The notes beneath the pieces are model-generated. The model did not search any database and was not told the origin of the DNA. It saw nothing but the letters and a program-made list of their open reading frames with translations. A stretch of DNA of 64,000 nucleotides, taken from the NCBI RefSeq assembly GCF_004683885.1, contig NZ_CP038440.1, positions 840,001 to 904,000 on the forward strand, given 5' to 3'. The position numbers and the translations under genes were made by a program. Below, piece after piece: positions 11,103 through 20,414 of the stretch (the stretch's first letter is position 1; each line of letters opens with the position of its first letter). The stretch comes from Brevundimonas sp. MF30-B (GTDB lineage Bacteria; Pseudomonadota; Alphaproteobacteria; Caulobacterales; Caulobacteraceae).

Positions 11103-12326
11103 TCAGGCCGCAGCTTGGCGTACCCGCTCGCGGTCCTGCGGCTCGTCCAGCGAGCGCAGGGCGCGTTCCAGCGCCTCGTCCGCCAGGGCCCGCGCCGCTT
11201 GGCCGACCGAACCGGGATCACGCCCCAGGGACCGCAGGGTCTTCTGCACCCGCTCGGCCACTGCCGCGTCCGCCGAGCCGTAGCGGAGATAGGGCGAGAA
11301 CAGATCATCCATGAGGTCCTGGGTCGACAGCGCCGGACCATAAAGGCGGTCGCAGGCCGCGGGCGTCGGCCGGTCGCAACCCTCGGCCCAGGCCTCGGCG
11401 GCGTGCAGGGCGCAGACCAGGACGGCGATCGCGGTCCCCGGATCGTTGATCGCCGGCGACAGGGCGCGCGACGCCACCTCGCCCAGCACGATCGCGCCAT
11501 AGCGCGGGTCCTGATCGTACGACCGGTCGTCGGCGATGGCGAAGGCTGAGGCGATCCGCTTGACAACGGTGTCGCGCGGATCGGACGCATCGACGCGCGC
11601 CAAAGGCTCGCCACGTCGAACCAGGTCGCCGGGCTGGGCCAGGATGGCGATGCGGCCGTCGCATTGCTCGGCGCAGGCCTGAAGCCGGCGGGGGTCGACG
11701 TTCTCGACATAACCGGTGGCGGGGGCGGGAATGTCGACGCCGCTCTCGATCTCGCCCGCCGATCCGCCCAGGCGCGGCTGGCCCAGACGGTGCTCCATGG
11801 CCTCGACGGTCTTGGTCTCGATCGTCTTCAAGGTGTGACCCAGCCGGGCCAGGTTCGACAATCGGTCCACCCAGGCCAGCAGCCGGAAGGCCACCAGGCC
11901 GACCACCCCCAGGCTGACCAGGAAGATCACGGCCCGCCCCTCGGGCCCATAGTACTGCGCATTGACCGCCGTCAGTCCGACGATGGCGTAGAGGAAGGCC
12001 CCCACAAAGGTCGCCAGCGCCTTCTGGACCGCCTCATCGCCGGTCACCAGGCCCGCCGCGCGCGGCGTCGCCGAGGACGAGACCGAGGTGTAGGCCGTAA
12101 CCATGGCGCCAAGCGAAAATGTGGCCACCGCAAGCAGGCTGGACGCCAGGACCGCCAGGATTTCCTCGACCGACTCGCCGCCCAGGCGCTCGGCCATCAC
12201 GTCCGGCACCCACGGGCGCAGGAAGACGGCCGCCAGCGCGGTGAACACGCCCAGCGCCGCATACAGGCCGGCGCGCCACCACAGGCGGCGGCTAAGCTTG
12301 CGCCAGAAGAACAGCCAACGGCTCAT
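11103..12326 (-). CDS. DUF2254 family membrane protein
   Basis: 407 residues. The N-terminal half has about four transmembrane segments (GLYAALGVFTALAAVFL, LAVLASSLLAVATFSLGAMV, TFVGAFLYAIVGLTAV, VIFLVSLGVVGLVAFRLLAWV). The C-terminal half is soluble and carries the family-typical DDRSYDQDPRYGAIVLGEVA and SRALSPAINDPGTAI. Function unknown. MSRWLFFW at 12324-12326 is preceded by GAGGGG with good spacing; the open frame extends 36 codons further without support. It lies head-to-head with the ODC gene. Confidence 0.88.
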   Translation of the reverse strand: MSRWLFFWRKLSRRLWWRAGLYAALGVFTALAAVFLRPWVPDVMAERLGGESVEEILAVLASSLLAVATFSLGAMVTAYTSVSSSATPRAAGLVTGDEAVQKALATFVGAFLYAIVGLTAVNAQYYGPEGRAVIFLVSLGVVGLVAFRLLAWVDRLSNLARLGHTLKTIETKTVEAMEHRLGQPRLGGSAGEIESGVDIPAPATGYVENVDPRRLQACAEQCDGRIAILAQPGDLVRRGEPLARVDASDPRDTVVKRIASAFAIADDRSYDQDPRYGAIVLGEVASRALSPAINDPGTAIAVLVCALHAAEAWAEGCDRPTPAACDRLYGPALSTQDLMDDLFSPYLRYGSADAAVAERVQKTLRSLGRDPGSVGQAARALADEALERALRSLDEPQDRERVRQAAA

Positions 12327-12555
12327 GATCGCCCCTCGAACCCCGCGACCGGGGAAGTTTCTCGGAACGCCCCGGGGACAGGACGGTTCTCTTGAACGCA
12401 TCCACCCACAGGCCCCGGCTGGCCGCGTCATCAAAATACCGCTTTACATGACGGCGACGCGACCCTAAATCGCGCGCTCCGGCGGACCCCGTGGTCTAAC
12501 CGTTATGCGCTGCTAACGCCGGTCTGGGTTAACAATCAACAGGGGGTTACGTGAA

Positions 12556-13821
12556 TTGCGCACGTACCAGCTTCCCCTGGACCTGGTCCGTGAGCGGCCT
12601 CCTGAACGTCCCGTCGCCCTCGTGCGGCCGCGTTCGGTTTCCGTAGCGGCGCGCTGGTTCCAGGACAATCTGAAAGCCGACGTCTTCTATGCGGTGAAGG
12701 CGAACCCGTCGCCTTGGGTCATCGAGACCCTGGTCGACGCCGGCGTCACCGCCTTTGACGTGGCCTCCATCGCCGAGATCGAACTGGTTCGTTCGGTCAG
12801 CCCGACCGCGCGTCTGGCCTTCATGCACCCGGTCAAGAGCCGCGCGGCGATCGCGCGCGCCTATTTCGACCACGGCGTGAAGACCTTCTCGCTGGACTGC
12901 CACGAAGAGCTGACCAAGATCGTCGAGGCCACCGATGGCGCCGCCGACCTGAACCTGGTCGTGCGCATGGCGGTCTCGGCCGACGGCGCGGCCTATACGC
13001 TGTCGGGCAAGTTCGGCGTGTCGTCGGATCAGGCGCCGGCCCTGCTGATGGCAACGCGCCAAGCGGTCAAGGACGGCCTGATGGGCGTATCCTTCCACGT
13101 CGGATCGCAGTGCATGCGCCCGTCCGCCTATGAGGCCGCCATGGCCCAGGTCGGCCGGTCGATCGCGCGCGCGGGCGTGTTCGTGGACATCGTCGATGTC
13201 GGCGGCGGCTTCCCCTCGGTCTATCCGGGCATGGTCCCGCCGGACATGAGCGAATACGCCGACGCCATCCATCGCGGCTTCAACGAGATGCCGGTGTCGG
13301 AGACGACCGAGCTGTGGTGCGAGCCCGGCCGCGCGCTCGTCGCCGAAAGCTCGTCGGTCCTGGCCCGCGTCGATCTGCGCAAGGGCGACGCCCTGTATCT
13401 GAACGACGGCTCCTACGGGTCGCTGTTCGACGCCACTCACTCGCGCTGGCCCTTCCCGACCAAGCTGGTCCGGGACGGTTCGTCGTCGAGCGAGCTGAAG
13501 CCCTTCCGATTCTACGGCCCGACCTGCGATTCCATCGACCACATGCCCGGCCCGTTCTGGCTGCCGGCCGATGTGCAGGAAGGCGACTTCATCGAGATCG
13601 GCATGCTCGGCGCCTATGGCGTGGCCATGACGACCGGCTTCAACGGCTATGGCGAGCACGACATCGCCGTGGTCGAGGACGCCCCGATGGCTTCGCTGTA
13701 CGGCCTGGCGCCCCGCTCCATCCCGACCGTGCGCACCACGGCGGAAGAGCAGGCCCGCAAGGTCGTCCGCCTGTCACGGCCCAAGGGCAAGGCCGGCCAG
13801 CGCAAGAAGAGCCGGCGCTAA
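12556..13821 (+). CDS. Type III PLP-dependent ornithine/lysine decarboxylase
   Basis: 421 residues, alanine-racemase-fold decarboxylase of the eukaryote-like ODC family. FYAVKANPSPWV holds the PLP lysine (K48), followed by GVSFHVGSQC, VDVGGGFPSVYPG, the PLP-phosphate loop WCEPGRALVAESS, and FYGPTCDSIDHM with the active-site Cys-Asp. It should make putrescine (or cadaverine) from ornithine (or lysine). The only suitable start is TTG at 12556, ten bases after AGGGGG. The basic C-terminal tail (KGKAGQRKKSRR) is unusual. Its neighbour is a deoxyhypusine-synthase-like gene, supporting a polyamine role. Confidence 0.92.
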   Translation: MRTYQLPLDLVRERPPERPVALVRPRSVSVAARWFQDNLKADVFYAVKANPSPWVIETLVDAGVTAFDVASIAEIELVRSVSPTARLAFMHPVKSRAAIARAYFDHGVKTFSLDCHEELTKIVEATDGAADLNLVVRMAVSADGAAYTLSGKFGVSSDQAPALLMATRQAVKDGLMGVSFHVGSQCMRPSAYEAAMAQVGRSIARAGVFVDIVDVGGGFPSVYPGMVPPDMSEYADAIHRGFNEMPVSETTELWCEPGRALVAESSSVLARVDLRKGDALYLNDGSYGSLFDATHSRWPFPTKLVRDGSSSSELKPFRFYGPTCDSIDHMPGPFWLPADVQEGDFIEIGMLGAYGVAMTTGFNGYGEHDIAVVEDAPMASLYGLAPRSIPTVRTTAEEQARKVVRLSRPKGKAGQRKKSRR

Positions 13822-13860
13822 ATCGTCACACTGCCCCTTTAAGGTTGGGGCGTTGTATCC

Positions 13861-13897
13861 AGCAGCGGCCCGTCGCTCCGTCCGGGCCGCTGCTTCT
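13861..13897 (+). terminator. Hairpin between the ODC and DHS-like genes
   Basis: Twelve-pair GC-rich stem (13861-13872 with 13883-13894) with a 10-base loop and a short TCTTT tail. It may act as a partial terminator between the two polyamine genes. Confidence 0.55.
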
Positions 13898-13940
13898 TTA
13901 CTTTGGCGACGGGCGCTCACCTGTAAGGGAAACCAAACCG

Positions 13941-14996
13941 ATGAACGCACCCGTCCAGTCGAACACCAAGGCCGAACTGCTGCAGAACACCGTCGAGCAC
14001 ATCGACATCACCAGCTTCGACGCCCGCCCGATCATCGACAGCATGCGCAAGATGTCGTTCTCGTCGCGCGACACCGCCCGCGCCGCCGACATCTTCAACA
14101 TGGCGCTGGAAGACAAGAGCTGCTCGCCGTGGCTGATCCTCGCCGGCTCGACCTCGGCCGGCGGCTGCATGCACGTGTACCGTGACATGGTGAAGATGGG
14201 CATGATCGACGCCGTGGTCGCCACCGGCGCCTCGATCGTCGACATGGATTTCTTCGAGGCCCTGGGCTTCAAACACTACCAGGCCGCCGGCCCGGTGGAC
14301 GACAACGTCCTGCGCGACAACTACATCGACCGCATCTACGACACCTACATCGACGAGGAAGAACTCCAGGCCTGCGACCACACCATCCTGGAGATCGCCA
14401 ACCGTCTGGAGCCCCGCGGCTATTCCAGCCGCGAGTTCATCTGGGAGATGGGCAAGTGGCTGTCGGAGGGCAACGCCAAGAAGGAAGGCAGTCTGATCCA
14501 GACCGCCTATGAAGAAGGCGTGCCGATCTTCTGCCCGGCGTTCGTCGACTCGTCCGCCGGCTTCGGCCTGGTCAAGCACCAGAAGGAGCGCGCGGTCGCC
14601 GGCCAGCCCTACATGATGCTGGACGCCATCGCCGACTTCCGCGAACTGACCGACATCAAGATCGCGGCCGGCACCACGGGCCTGTTCATGGTCGGCGGCG
14701 GGGTCCCGAAGAACTTCGCTCAGGACACCGTCGTCTGCGCCGAGATCCTCGGCGTCGAGGCCGACATGCACAAATATGCGGTGCAGATCACGGTCGCCGA
14801 CGTGCGCGACGGCGCCTGTTCGTCCTCCACGCTCAAGGAGGCGGCGTCGTGGGGCAAGGTCTCGACCACCTACGAGCAGATGGTCTTCGCCGAAGCCACC
14901 ACGGTGGTGCCGCTGATCGGTTCGGACGCCTATCACCGCGGCGCGTGGAAGACCCGCGAGAAGCCCCGGTGGGCCAAACTGTTCGGAAAGGCCTGA
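13941..14996 (+). CDS. Deoxyhypusine synthase-like protein (probable polyamine synthase)
   Basis: 351 residues with clear deoxyhypusine synthase fold: WLILAGSTSAGGCMHVYRDM, GASIVDMDFFEALGF, VGGGVPKNF, and EAASWGKV with the catalytic lysine (K306). Bacteria lack eIF5A, so the product is probably homospermidine or a related polyamine made by aminobutyl transfer from spermidine or putrescine. PGAP-type names for relatives include 1,9-bis(guanidino)-5-aza-nonane synthase. ATG 13941 has AAGGGA 10 bases upstream; the frame is open far upstream but overlaps the ODC gene there. Confidence 0.9.
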   Translation: MNAPVQSNTKAELLQNTVEHIDITSFDARPIIDSMRKMSFSSRDTARAADIFNMALEDKSCSPWLILAGSTSAGGCMHVYRDMVKMGMIDAVVATGASIVDMDFFEALGFKHYQAAGPVDDNVLRDNYIDRIYDTYIDEEELQACDHTILEIANRLEPRGYSSREFIWEMGKWLSEGNAKKEGSLIQTAYEEGVPIFCPAFVDSSAGFGLVKHQKERAVAGQPYMMLDAIADFRELTDIKIAAGTTGLFMVGGGVPKNFAQDTVVCAEILGVEADMHKYAVQITVADVRDGACSSSTLKEAASWGKVSTTYEQMVFAEATTVVPLIGSDAYHRGAWKTREKPRWAKLFGKA

Positions 14997-15011
14997 CGGC
15001 CTTTCCGATCT
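14985..15011 (+). terminator. Hairpin overlapping the DHS-like stop codon
   Basis: Perfect nine-pair stem (14985-14993 with 14998-15006) whose four-base loop contains the TGA stop, followed by GATCTTT. Probably a weak terminator or 3'-end stabiliser, backed up by a stronger terminator 70 bp further on. Confidence 0.5.
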
Positions 15012-15075
15012 TTGTGGGCCGCGGTCAAAAGGCTCCGCCTTTTCGACCCGACGCGGCCGGAAGTTATGCTGAATG

Positions 15076-15110
15076 AAGAGCGCCGGGATTTCGATCCCGG
15101 CGCTCTTTTC
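15076..15110 (+). terminator. Strong intrinsic terminator
   Basis: Fourteen-pair stem (15076-15089 with 15094-15107), TTCG loop, then TTTT. It ends transcription of the polyamine genes. Confidence 0.88.
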
Positions 15111-15163
15111 ATTTGGGAACCGTCGGCCCGCCGCGCCCGCTCTAGTCGGCGAAGGAGATCGCC

Positions 15164-15475
15164 ATGACGGATCAAGACCGGACTCTAGATGCCCGAGAAG
15201 CTGACGACATCGGGGAAAAGCCCGATCTGGGCCGCAAGCCCGACGCCCTGTCAGAGGCCCTGAGCGGTTCGGACCTGGGGTCTGACACCCGCGCCGGATC
15301 GCTGCGAGGCGGCTCGGCCTCGGGCTCGGACATCGATCCCGATCAGAAGGCGATCAACGAGAGCCTGGCCAGCGAAGGCATGGCCTCGGCCGATGCTCAT
15401 GCGGGTGAGGATAAGGCCCGCAACGATGGCGACGATCCCAAGACTGGCGGTGACGCCGACGCCGCCACGGGCTGA
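15164..15475 (+). CDS. Small acidic disordered hypothetical protein
   Basis: 103 residues, rich in Asp, Glu, Gly, Ser and Ala with almost no large hydrophobic residues, so likely unstructured and cytosolic. GAAGGAGATCGCC before the ATG is a strong ribosome binding site, which supports real translation. Its stop abuts the stop of the convergent lipoprotein gene with no gap. No known family. Confidence 0.75.
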   Translation: MTDQDRTLDAREADDIGEKPDLGRKPDALSEALSGSDLGSDTRAGSLRGGSASGSDIDPDQKAINESLASEGMASADAHAGEDKARNDGDDPKTGGDADAATG

Positions 15476-15922
15476 TCAGCCGACTGCGCCGCTCTCGGCC
15501 GCCCTCAGGACGGCGGCGGTGGCGGCGGCGCAGCCGTTCAGCGTCTCCTGGCCGACCTCGATGCGGGCGGTGAGAGGATAGGTGCGGTCGCTCATTCCGT
15601 CCGAACATTCCGTCGCCATCAGGGTCACCGTCATCGAACCGTCGGTCGCCTGCCAGGTCGCCATCGTGCCCTGCACTTGCGGCCCGTCATGCGCGGCGCG
15701 CTGGGCCGTGATCTCTCCGGCCCGATCATAGGCCAACTGGTCTGGCCCGATCTCGACGCTCCAGAATGGCTCGGTGCCGAGCGCGCGGACCGGTTCGTTC
15801 AGATTGACCCCGCCCAGCATGGCCGGTCGAATGGCGGGCGTCTCGGACGTCGTCTCGGGCGCGGGGGCGGGGTCCGAGCAGGCGGCCAGGGCCAGCAGGC
15901 TGATCAGGGCGACAAGACGCAT
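15476..15922 (-). CDS. Lipoprotein, COG3650-like
   Basis: 148 residues. MRLVALISLLALAAC is a lipoprotein signal with Cys15 as the lipidated residue. The body has ALGTEPFWSVEI and a C-terminal MATECSDGMSDRTYPLTA segment, the pattern of uncharacterised COG3650-type envelope proteins. The ATG at 15920-15922 has CGGAG upstream; the longer open frame would overlap the divergent methyltransferase promoter. The two genes are divergent with 73 bp between starts. Confidence 0.8.
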   Translation of the reverse strand: MRLVALISLLALAACSDPAPAPETTSETPAIRPAMLGGVNLNEPVRALGTEPFWSVEIGPDQLAYDRAGEITAQRAAHDGPQVQGTMATWQATDGSMTVTLMATECSDGMSDRTYPLTARIEVGQETLNGCAAATAAVLRAAESGAVG

Positions 15923-15995
15923 CGAAAGTCTCCGAAAAGGGGGCGGCGCAGGCGCATCATGGCTGAACGCGCGCAGAGGTCTATGGTGGCGAATC

Positions 15996-17153
15996 ATGAC
16001 GTCCACCGCCTTGCCCGACATGCCTGTCGCCTATGAGTTTTTCGCCGGCGGCGGTCTGGCCGGTCTGGGGCTCGAAGGCTTCCGCATCGCCTTCGCCAAT
16101 GACTTGGATGAGATGAAGGCGGCGGCTTTTCGGACCAACCATCCCCGCACGCCCTTCCGAAGGGCCGACGTTTGGGATTTGACCCTGGCCGACCTTCCGG
16201 GCCGACCGGACCTAGTGTGGGCTTCGTCGCCCTGCCAGGACCTCAGCCTGGCGGGAACGCGCGGAGGGCTGAAGTCTGAGCGCTCGGGCGCCTTCTGGGG
16301 CTTCTGGCGCCTGGTCCAGCAGCTCCAGGCCGATGGCCGCAGCCCCCGCGCGGTGGTCCTTGAGAACGTCAGCGGTCTCCTGACGTCCAGCGGCGGCGCG
16401 GATCTGGCGGCTGTGTGCAAGGCCATGGCCGAGGCCGGCTATCGGGTCGGTGCGCTGGAGATGGACGCCGCCTGGTGGCTGCCCCAGTCTCGCCCTCGCC
16501 TGTTCGTCGTCGGGCTAAAGGGTGCGGAGCATCTGGTGGAACATGCGCCCGTCGCGCCGTTCCACACGCCGCGCCTGATCCGCGCACAGGCCGGACTGCC
16601 TCAATCTGTGCAGGAGGCCTGGGCCTGGTGGAGTGTCGCGGCCCCCGCCCAGCGCAACGCAGACCTCGATTCCCTCCTGAGCGCGGACGCCGAATGGATG
16701 GCCCCCGCTGAAACCGAAGCGCTGCTGTCATTGCTGTCTCCGCTTCATCGCGCCCGGCTGGAGGCGATCCAGGCCTCGGGCGAGCGCCGCATCGGGGCGG
16801 GGTTTCGACGAGTGCGGCGCGAAGGGAATGATAAGCGCCAGCGGCTGGAGCTGCGGTTCGACGGTTTGGCGGGCTGCCTGCGTACGCCCTCGGGCGGCTC
16901 GTCGCGGCAGTATGTCGTCGAGGTCGAGGGCGCCCGCGTGCGCGCCCGGCGCCTTACCGGCCGCGAGGCGGCGCGCCTGATGGGTTTGCCCGACGACTAC
17001 CGACTGCCCGACCGCGACAACGCCGCCCTGAAGCTGACCGGCGACGCCGTGGCGGTGCCGGTGGTGCGGGCGTTGTCGGATCAGCTGCTGCTGCCAGCGC
17101 TGACGAACAAGGATGAAGCGCTCAAGCCGCGAGCGACCGCGTCGCGAGCATAG
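15996..17153 (+). CDS. Orphan DNA (cytosine-5-)-methyltransferase
   Basis: 385 residues with the m5C methyltransferase motifs in order: FAGGGLAGLGLEG (SAM binding, about 16-29), SSPCQDLSLAG with catalytic Cys80, ENVSGL (about 123), QSRPRLFVV (motif VIII), and a C-terminal RRLTGREAARLMGLPDDY (motif IX/X region). The target-recognition region, about residues 190-290, is long and gives no readable specificity. No restriction endonuclease is adjacent, so it looks solitary. An alternative start is the in-frame ATG at 16020. It is divergent from the lipoprotein gene. Confidence 0.9.
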   Translation: MTSTALPDMPVAYEFFAGGGLAGLGLEGFRIAFANDLDEMKAAAFRTNHPRTPFRRADVWDLTLADLPGRPDLVWASSPCQDLSLAGTRGGLKSERSGAFWGFWRLVQQLQADGRSPRAVVLENVSGLLTSSGGADLAAVCKAMAEAGYRVGALEMDAAWWLPQSRPRLFVVGLKGAEHLVEHAPVAPFHTPRLIRAQAGLPQSVQEAWAWWSVAAPAQRNADLDSLLSADAEWMAPAETEALLSLLSPLHRARLEAIQASGERRIGAGFRRVRREGNDKRQRLELRFDGLAGCLRTPSGGSSRQYVVEVEGARVRARRLTGREAARLMGLPDDYRLPDRDNAALKLTGDAVAVPVVRALSDQLLLPALTNKDEALKPRATASRA

Positions 17154-17162
17154 CGCCCAAAA

Positions 17163-18767
17163 TTAGTGCCGGAAGACCCGCACGCCCGTGAAGGCCATGG
17201 CGATCCCCTTCTCGTCGGCGGCGGCGATGACCTCTGCGTCGCGCATCGAGCCGCCCGGTTGGATCACCGCCGTGGCCCCGGCGGCCACCGCTTCCAGCAG
17301 CCCGTCGGCGAAGGGGAAGAAGGCTTCGGACGCGCAGGCCGAGCCCTCCGCCAGCGACTGGGTCAGCCCCTTGGCCTCGCCGGCTTCCTTGGCGCGGATG
17401 GCGGCGATTCGGGCGCTGTCGCGACGGTTCATCTGACCGGCCCCGATCCCGGCGGTCTGGCCGTCCTTGGCGTAGACGATGGCGTTGGACTTGACGTGCT
17501 TGGCCACGGTGAAGGCGAACAGCATGTCCTGGATCTCGGTCGGCGTCGGCTGGCGCCGGGTGACGATCTTCAGGTCCGACGCCTTGATCAGGCTGCGGTC
17601 GCGCGACTGGACCAGGAAGCCGCCAGCGACCGAGCGGAACACCTCGCCCGCGTCGTGCGGATCAGGCAGGCCGTCGGTGATCAGCAGGCGCAGGTTCTTC
17701 TTGGCGGCGAAGACGGCCTTGGCTTCCTCGTCGGCGCCCGGCGCGATGACGACCTCGGTGAATATGCCGGTGATGGCGCGGGCGTCGTCGCCGTTCAGCG
17801 GGCGGTTGACCGCGATCACGCCGCCGAAGGCGGAGACGGCGTCGCATTCCAGCGCACGGGCGTAGGCGTCCGACAGATCCTTGCCGACCGCCACGCCGCA
17901 GGGGTTGGCGTGTTTGACGATGACGCAGGCCGGGGCCTTGAATTCGGCGACCAGCTCATAGGCGGCGTCGGCGTCGGCGATGTTGTTGTAGCCCAGTTCC
18001 TTGCCCTGGATCTGGGTCGCATAGGCCACGCCCGGGCGGCGTTCGCCGGTGCGGTAGAAGGCGCCGGTCTGATGCGGGTTTTCGCCGTAGCGAAGCGTCT
18101 GGGCCAGCGAACCGGCGATGGACTTGCGGGCCGGGGCGGCGTCTTCCAGCTGACCGGCGAACCAGGCCGATACGGCCGCGTCATAGGCGGCGGTGCGGGC
18201 GAAGGCGCGCGCGGCCAGCTGCTTGCGCAGGGCCAGGGTCGTGGCGCCGTCGGCCTTGAGGGCTTGGAGAATCAGGCCGATGCTTTCGCGGTCCACCGCC
18301 ACCGCCACATGGCCGTGGTTCTTGGAGCCAGAGCGGATCATGGCCGGACCGCCGATGTCGATGTTCTCGATGGCGGCCTCGAACCCGCCGCCGGCCTCGA
18401 CGGTCTTTTCGAACGGATAGAGGTCGATCCAGACGATATCGATCGGGCCGATGCCGTGGGTCGTCATGGCCTCGGCGTGGGCCGGCGCGTTGCGCACGCC
18501 CAGCAGGCCGCCGTGAACGACGGGATGGAGCGTCTTGACGCGGCCGTCCATCATTTCGGGAAAGCCCGTCAGGTCTGCCACGTCCTTGACCGGCAGGCCC
18601 AGCGCCGCGATCGCCGCCTTCGTGCCGCCGGTCGAGACCAGTTCAACGCCCAAGTCGTGAAGGGCGCGGGCCGCCTCATCCAGCCCCGCCTTGTCGGACA
18701 AGGAGATCAGGGCGCGCTGCGGCGCCACCCGGTCGGGAGCGGGCGGGAAGTCGGGGGCTGCGGGCAT
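17163..18767 (-). CDS. purH: Bifunctional AICAR formyltransferase / IMP cyclohydrolase
   Basis: 534 residues performing the last two steps of purine synthesis. The N-terminal MGS-like cyclohydrolase domain begins [23 protein letters not shown] and includes STGGT and [11 protein letters not shown]. The C-terminal transformylase domain has the KHANPCGVA catalytic Lys-His pair and ends with [10 protein letters not shown]. Length is typical. It is followed downstream (plus strand) by the convergent methyltransferase only 9 bp away. secB lies 88 bp upstream on the same strand. Confidence 0.97.
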   Translation of the reverse strand: MPAAPDFPPAPDRVAPQRALISLSDKAGLDEAARALHDLGVELVSTGGTKAAIAALGLPVKDVADLTGFPEMMDGRVKTLHPVVHGGLLGVRNAPAHAEAMTTHGIGPIDIVWIDLYPFEKTVEAGGGFEAAIENIDIGGPAMIRSGSKNHGHVAVAVDRESIGLILQALKADGATTLALRKQLAARAFARTAAYDAAVSAWFAGQLEDAAPARKSIAGSLAQTLRYGENPHQTGAFYRTGERRPGVAYATQIQGKELGYNNIADADAAYELVAEFKAPACVIVKHANPCGVAVGKDLSDAYARALECDAVSAFGGVIAVNRPLNGDDARAITGIFTEVVIAPGADEEAKAVFAAKKNLRLLITDGLPDPHDAGEVFRSVAGGFLVQSRDRSLIKASDLKIVTRRQPTPTEIQDMLFAFTVAKHVKSNAIVYAKDGQTAGIGAGQMNRRDSARIAAIRAKEAGEAKGLTQSLAEGSACASEAFFPFADGLLEAVAAGATAVIQPGGSMRDAEVIAAADEKGIAMAFTGVRVFRH

Positions 18768-18855
18768 GGCGGCGTCCTAGGGGCGGGGAGGAGACGGGAC
18801 GCCGGCGCCTCTAGCACGCGACGCCCGGTCTTTCACCCCGGCGGAAGCCTTTAAA

Positions 18856-19380
18856 TCAGGCCTGGCCGGTTTCGTTGGGGCCGCGCGCGATCTGCTGCTG
18901 GCGCTGGACGTAGATGCCGGCGAAGTCGATCGGGTCCAGCATGAAGGGCGGATAGAAGCCGCCGTCACTGGTGGCGCGGGCCACGATCTCGCGGGCGAAC
19001 GGGAACAGATAGCGCGGGCACTCGATCAGCAGCATCGGCTCGATGTCCTGCTCCTGCACGCCGTTCAGTGCGAACAGGCCGGCGTAGACCAACTCGACGT
19101 GGAACACCGCCATGGTCTCGGTTGACGCCTTCACCGAAAGCCGGACCTCGACCTCGAACAGACCGTCGGGACGGCCCTGGGCGGCCAGTTCGACACCCAT
19201 GTCGATCTGCGGCTTGGCTTCGATGCGCAGGCTGTCGGGCGCACGCGGATTCTCGAAGGACATGTCCTTCACATACTGAGCCAGAATGCGGAATCCGGGG
19301 CCTTGCGGCTGGCCTTCGGTCGCGGCGCCATTCTGATCCGAAGGAACGGGGGCGTCGGCGGGGGGTGTGGCGTCGGTCAT
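18856..19380 (-). CDS. secB: Protein-export chaperone SecB
   Basis: 174-residue tetrameric cytosolic chaperone that keeps Sec substrates unfolded and hands them to SecA. Recognisable by [25 protein letters not shown] and the C-terminal [28 protein letters not shown] region with FMLDPIDF. The N-terminal about 30 residues are a Pro/Ala-rich extension. It is upstream of purH on the same strand, separated by 88 bp. Confidence 0.95.
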   Translation of the reverse strand: MTDATPPADAPVPSDQNGAATEGQPQGPGFRILAQYVKDMSFENPRAPDSLRIEAKPQIDMGVELAAQGRPDGLFEVEVRLSVKASTETMAVFHVELVYAGLFALNGVQEQDIEPMLLIECPRYLFPFAREIVARATSDGGFYPPFMLDPIDFAGIYVQRQQQIARGPNETGQA

Positions 19381-19449
19381 GGGGTGGATTGGATCCTGAA
19401 CACGGGGGATCGCCTCACGCCGTTGCGCAAGGGATCGGAGGCCGCGCGA

Positions 19450-19788
19450 CTAGCACGCCGGGCGCGGCGCTCGCAACGGCGCCGGCCCGCCGGCCGCAGC
19501 GTCTGCGGCCCTCTCGGCCTCGTCCACTCCCCGCTCGTAGTCCAGCTGCGCCTGGGTTGGCGACGTCTCATAGGCGCCGCAATAGCGCTCGATATGAACC
19601 GCATCGCTCAGCCGCGCCCTCAGGAAGACCTGTTGGGTCGCCGCTTCGTGCTCGCGGCCGAAATCTGACAGGGGCTGGAATGGGGGGCTCGGTCGCTGAT
19701 AGGTCTGAAACGGGCTGAGCAGGTCCGCCGGATGCCCCGGCAGGACCAGGGCTACCACGAACGGAGCAAACAAGGCGGGCGAAATCAT
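19450..19788 (-). CDS. Hypothetical secreted protein
   Basis: 112 residues. A hydrophobic start (MISPALFAPFVVALVLPGHPA) suggests a signal peptide. The rest has two Cys, one mid-protein (IERYCGAY) and one at the very C-terminus, and an acidic helical stretch near DYERGVDEAERAADAAAG. No family recognised. The ATG at 19786-19788 is preferred over an in-frame GTG six codons upstream, though neither has a strong ribosome binding site. It lies upstream of secB. Confidence 0.6.
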   Translation of the reverse strand: MISPALFAPFVVALVLPGHPADLLSPFQTYQRPSPPFQPLSDFGREHEAATQQVFLRARLSDAVHIERYCGAYETSPTQAQLDYERGVDEAERAADAAAGGPAPLRAPRPAC

Positions 19789-19882
19789 CCGTCCAAGGTG
19801 AAGCACACCCCGCGCCCGGCGCTAGTCGCTTGACGCGGAATGCGCGAAAACGTGATCGGTTCCGCATTGCGGCGTCGCCGCG

Positions 19883-19912
19883 TTGACACCGCGCGGTGAC
19901 GGTCACTAAACC
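19883..19912 (+). promoter_or_regulatory. Probable housekeeping promoter of the sdh operon
   Basis: TTGAC at 19883-19887 and ACTAAACC at 19905-19912, separated by 17 bases, resemble the Caulobacter sigma-73 pattern. It lies about 50 bp before sdhC. Confidence 0.4.
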
Positions 19913-19964
19913 CTGATCTCACCCTCCCGAGGCTTGATTTTCCTCGCTTTTGAGAACGATTCGC

Positions 19965-20414
19965 ATGTCGAGCAACGATGCGCGGGACGACCAGACCGGT
20001 CGGTTCGTCACGCAGCCCAACGGACGCATCCGGCCGCTGTCGCCGCATCTGCAGACCTGGCGTTGGCACATCACCATGGCGGCCTCGATCCTCTTCCGCG
20101 CGACGATCGGTGCCGCCTCGTTCGGCGCGCTCTTCGCCGTAGCCTGGCTGGCCGCAGCGGCCTTTGGTCCCGAGGCCTATTCGAATCTTCTGGTCTTCGC
20201 CGGATCGCCGCTGGGTCTGCTGATCGGCTTCGGCCTGACGTGGGTGCTGTTGTCCTTCCTGCTGAACGGCGGCCGCCATCTGTTGAATGATTTGGGCGAG
20301 GGCCTGACGGTCGAGAGCGCAAACCTGCTGGCTCACATCGCCGTGTGGGGCCCGGTGGTCCTGGCGGTCCTGTTCTGGATCGGGCTGTTCGCCTCGGGGA
20401 GGATTTCGCTGTGA
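19965..20414 (+). CDS. sdhC: Succinate dehydrogenase cytochrome b556 subunit
   Basis: 149 residues with three membrane segments (ILFRATIGAASFGALFAVAWLAA, LVFAGSPLGLLIGFGLTWVLLSF, LAHIAVWGPVVLAVLFWIGLF). RPLSPHLQTWRWHITMAASILFR is the family signature, and GGRHLLNDLG carries the haem-ligand histidine. With SdhD it anchors complex II and binds ubiquinone. The ATG at 19965 is preferred; an in-frame TTG at 19950 is possible. Its stop overlaps the sdhD GTG start (GTGA). Confidence 0.93.
   Translation: MSSNDARDDQTGRFVTQPNGRIRPLSPHLQTWRWHITMAASILFRATIGAASFGALFAVAWLAAAAFGPEAYSNLLVFAGSPLGLLIGFGLTWVLLSFLLNGGRHLLNDLGEGLTVESANLLAHIAVWGPVVLAVLFWIGLFASGRISL

Noticed and set aside
13314..13940. N-terminal extension of the DHS-like protein
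   Set aside because: The extension overlaps the ODC gene and is compositionally a shadow; a ribosome site sits before ATG 13941.
17166..18854. 562-codon open frame antisense to purH
   Set aside because: Mirror frame of a GC-rich gene; no domain or ribosome site.
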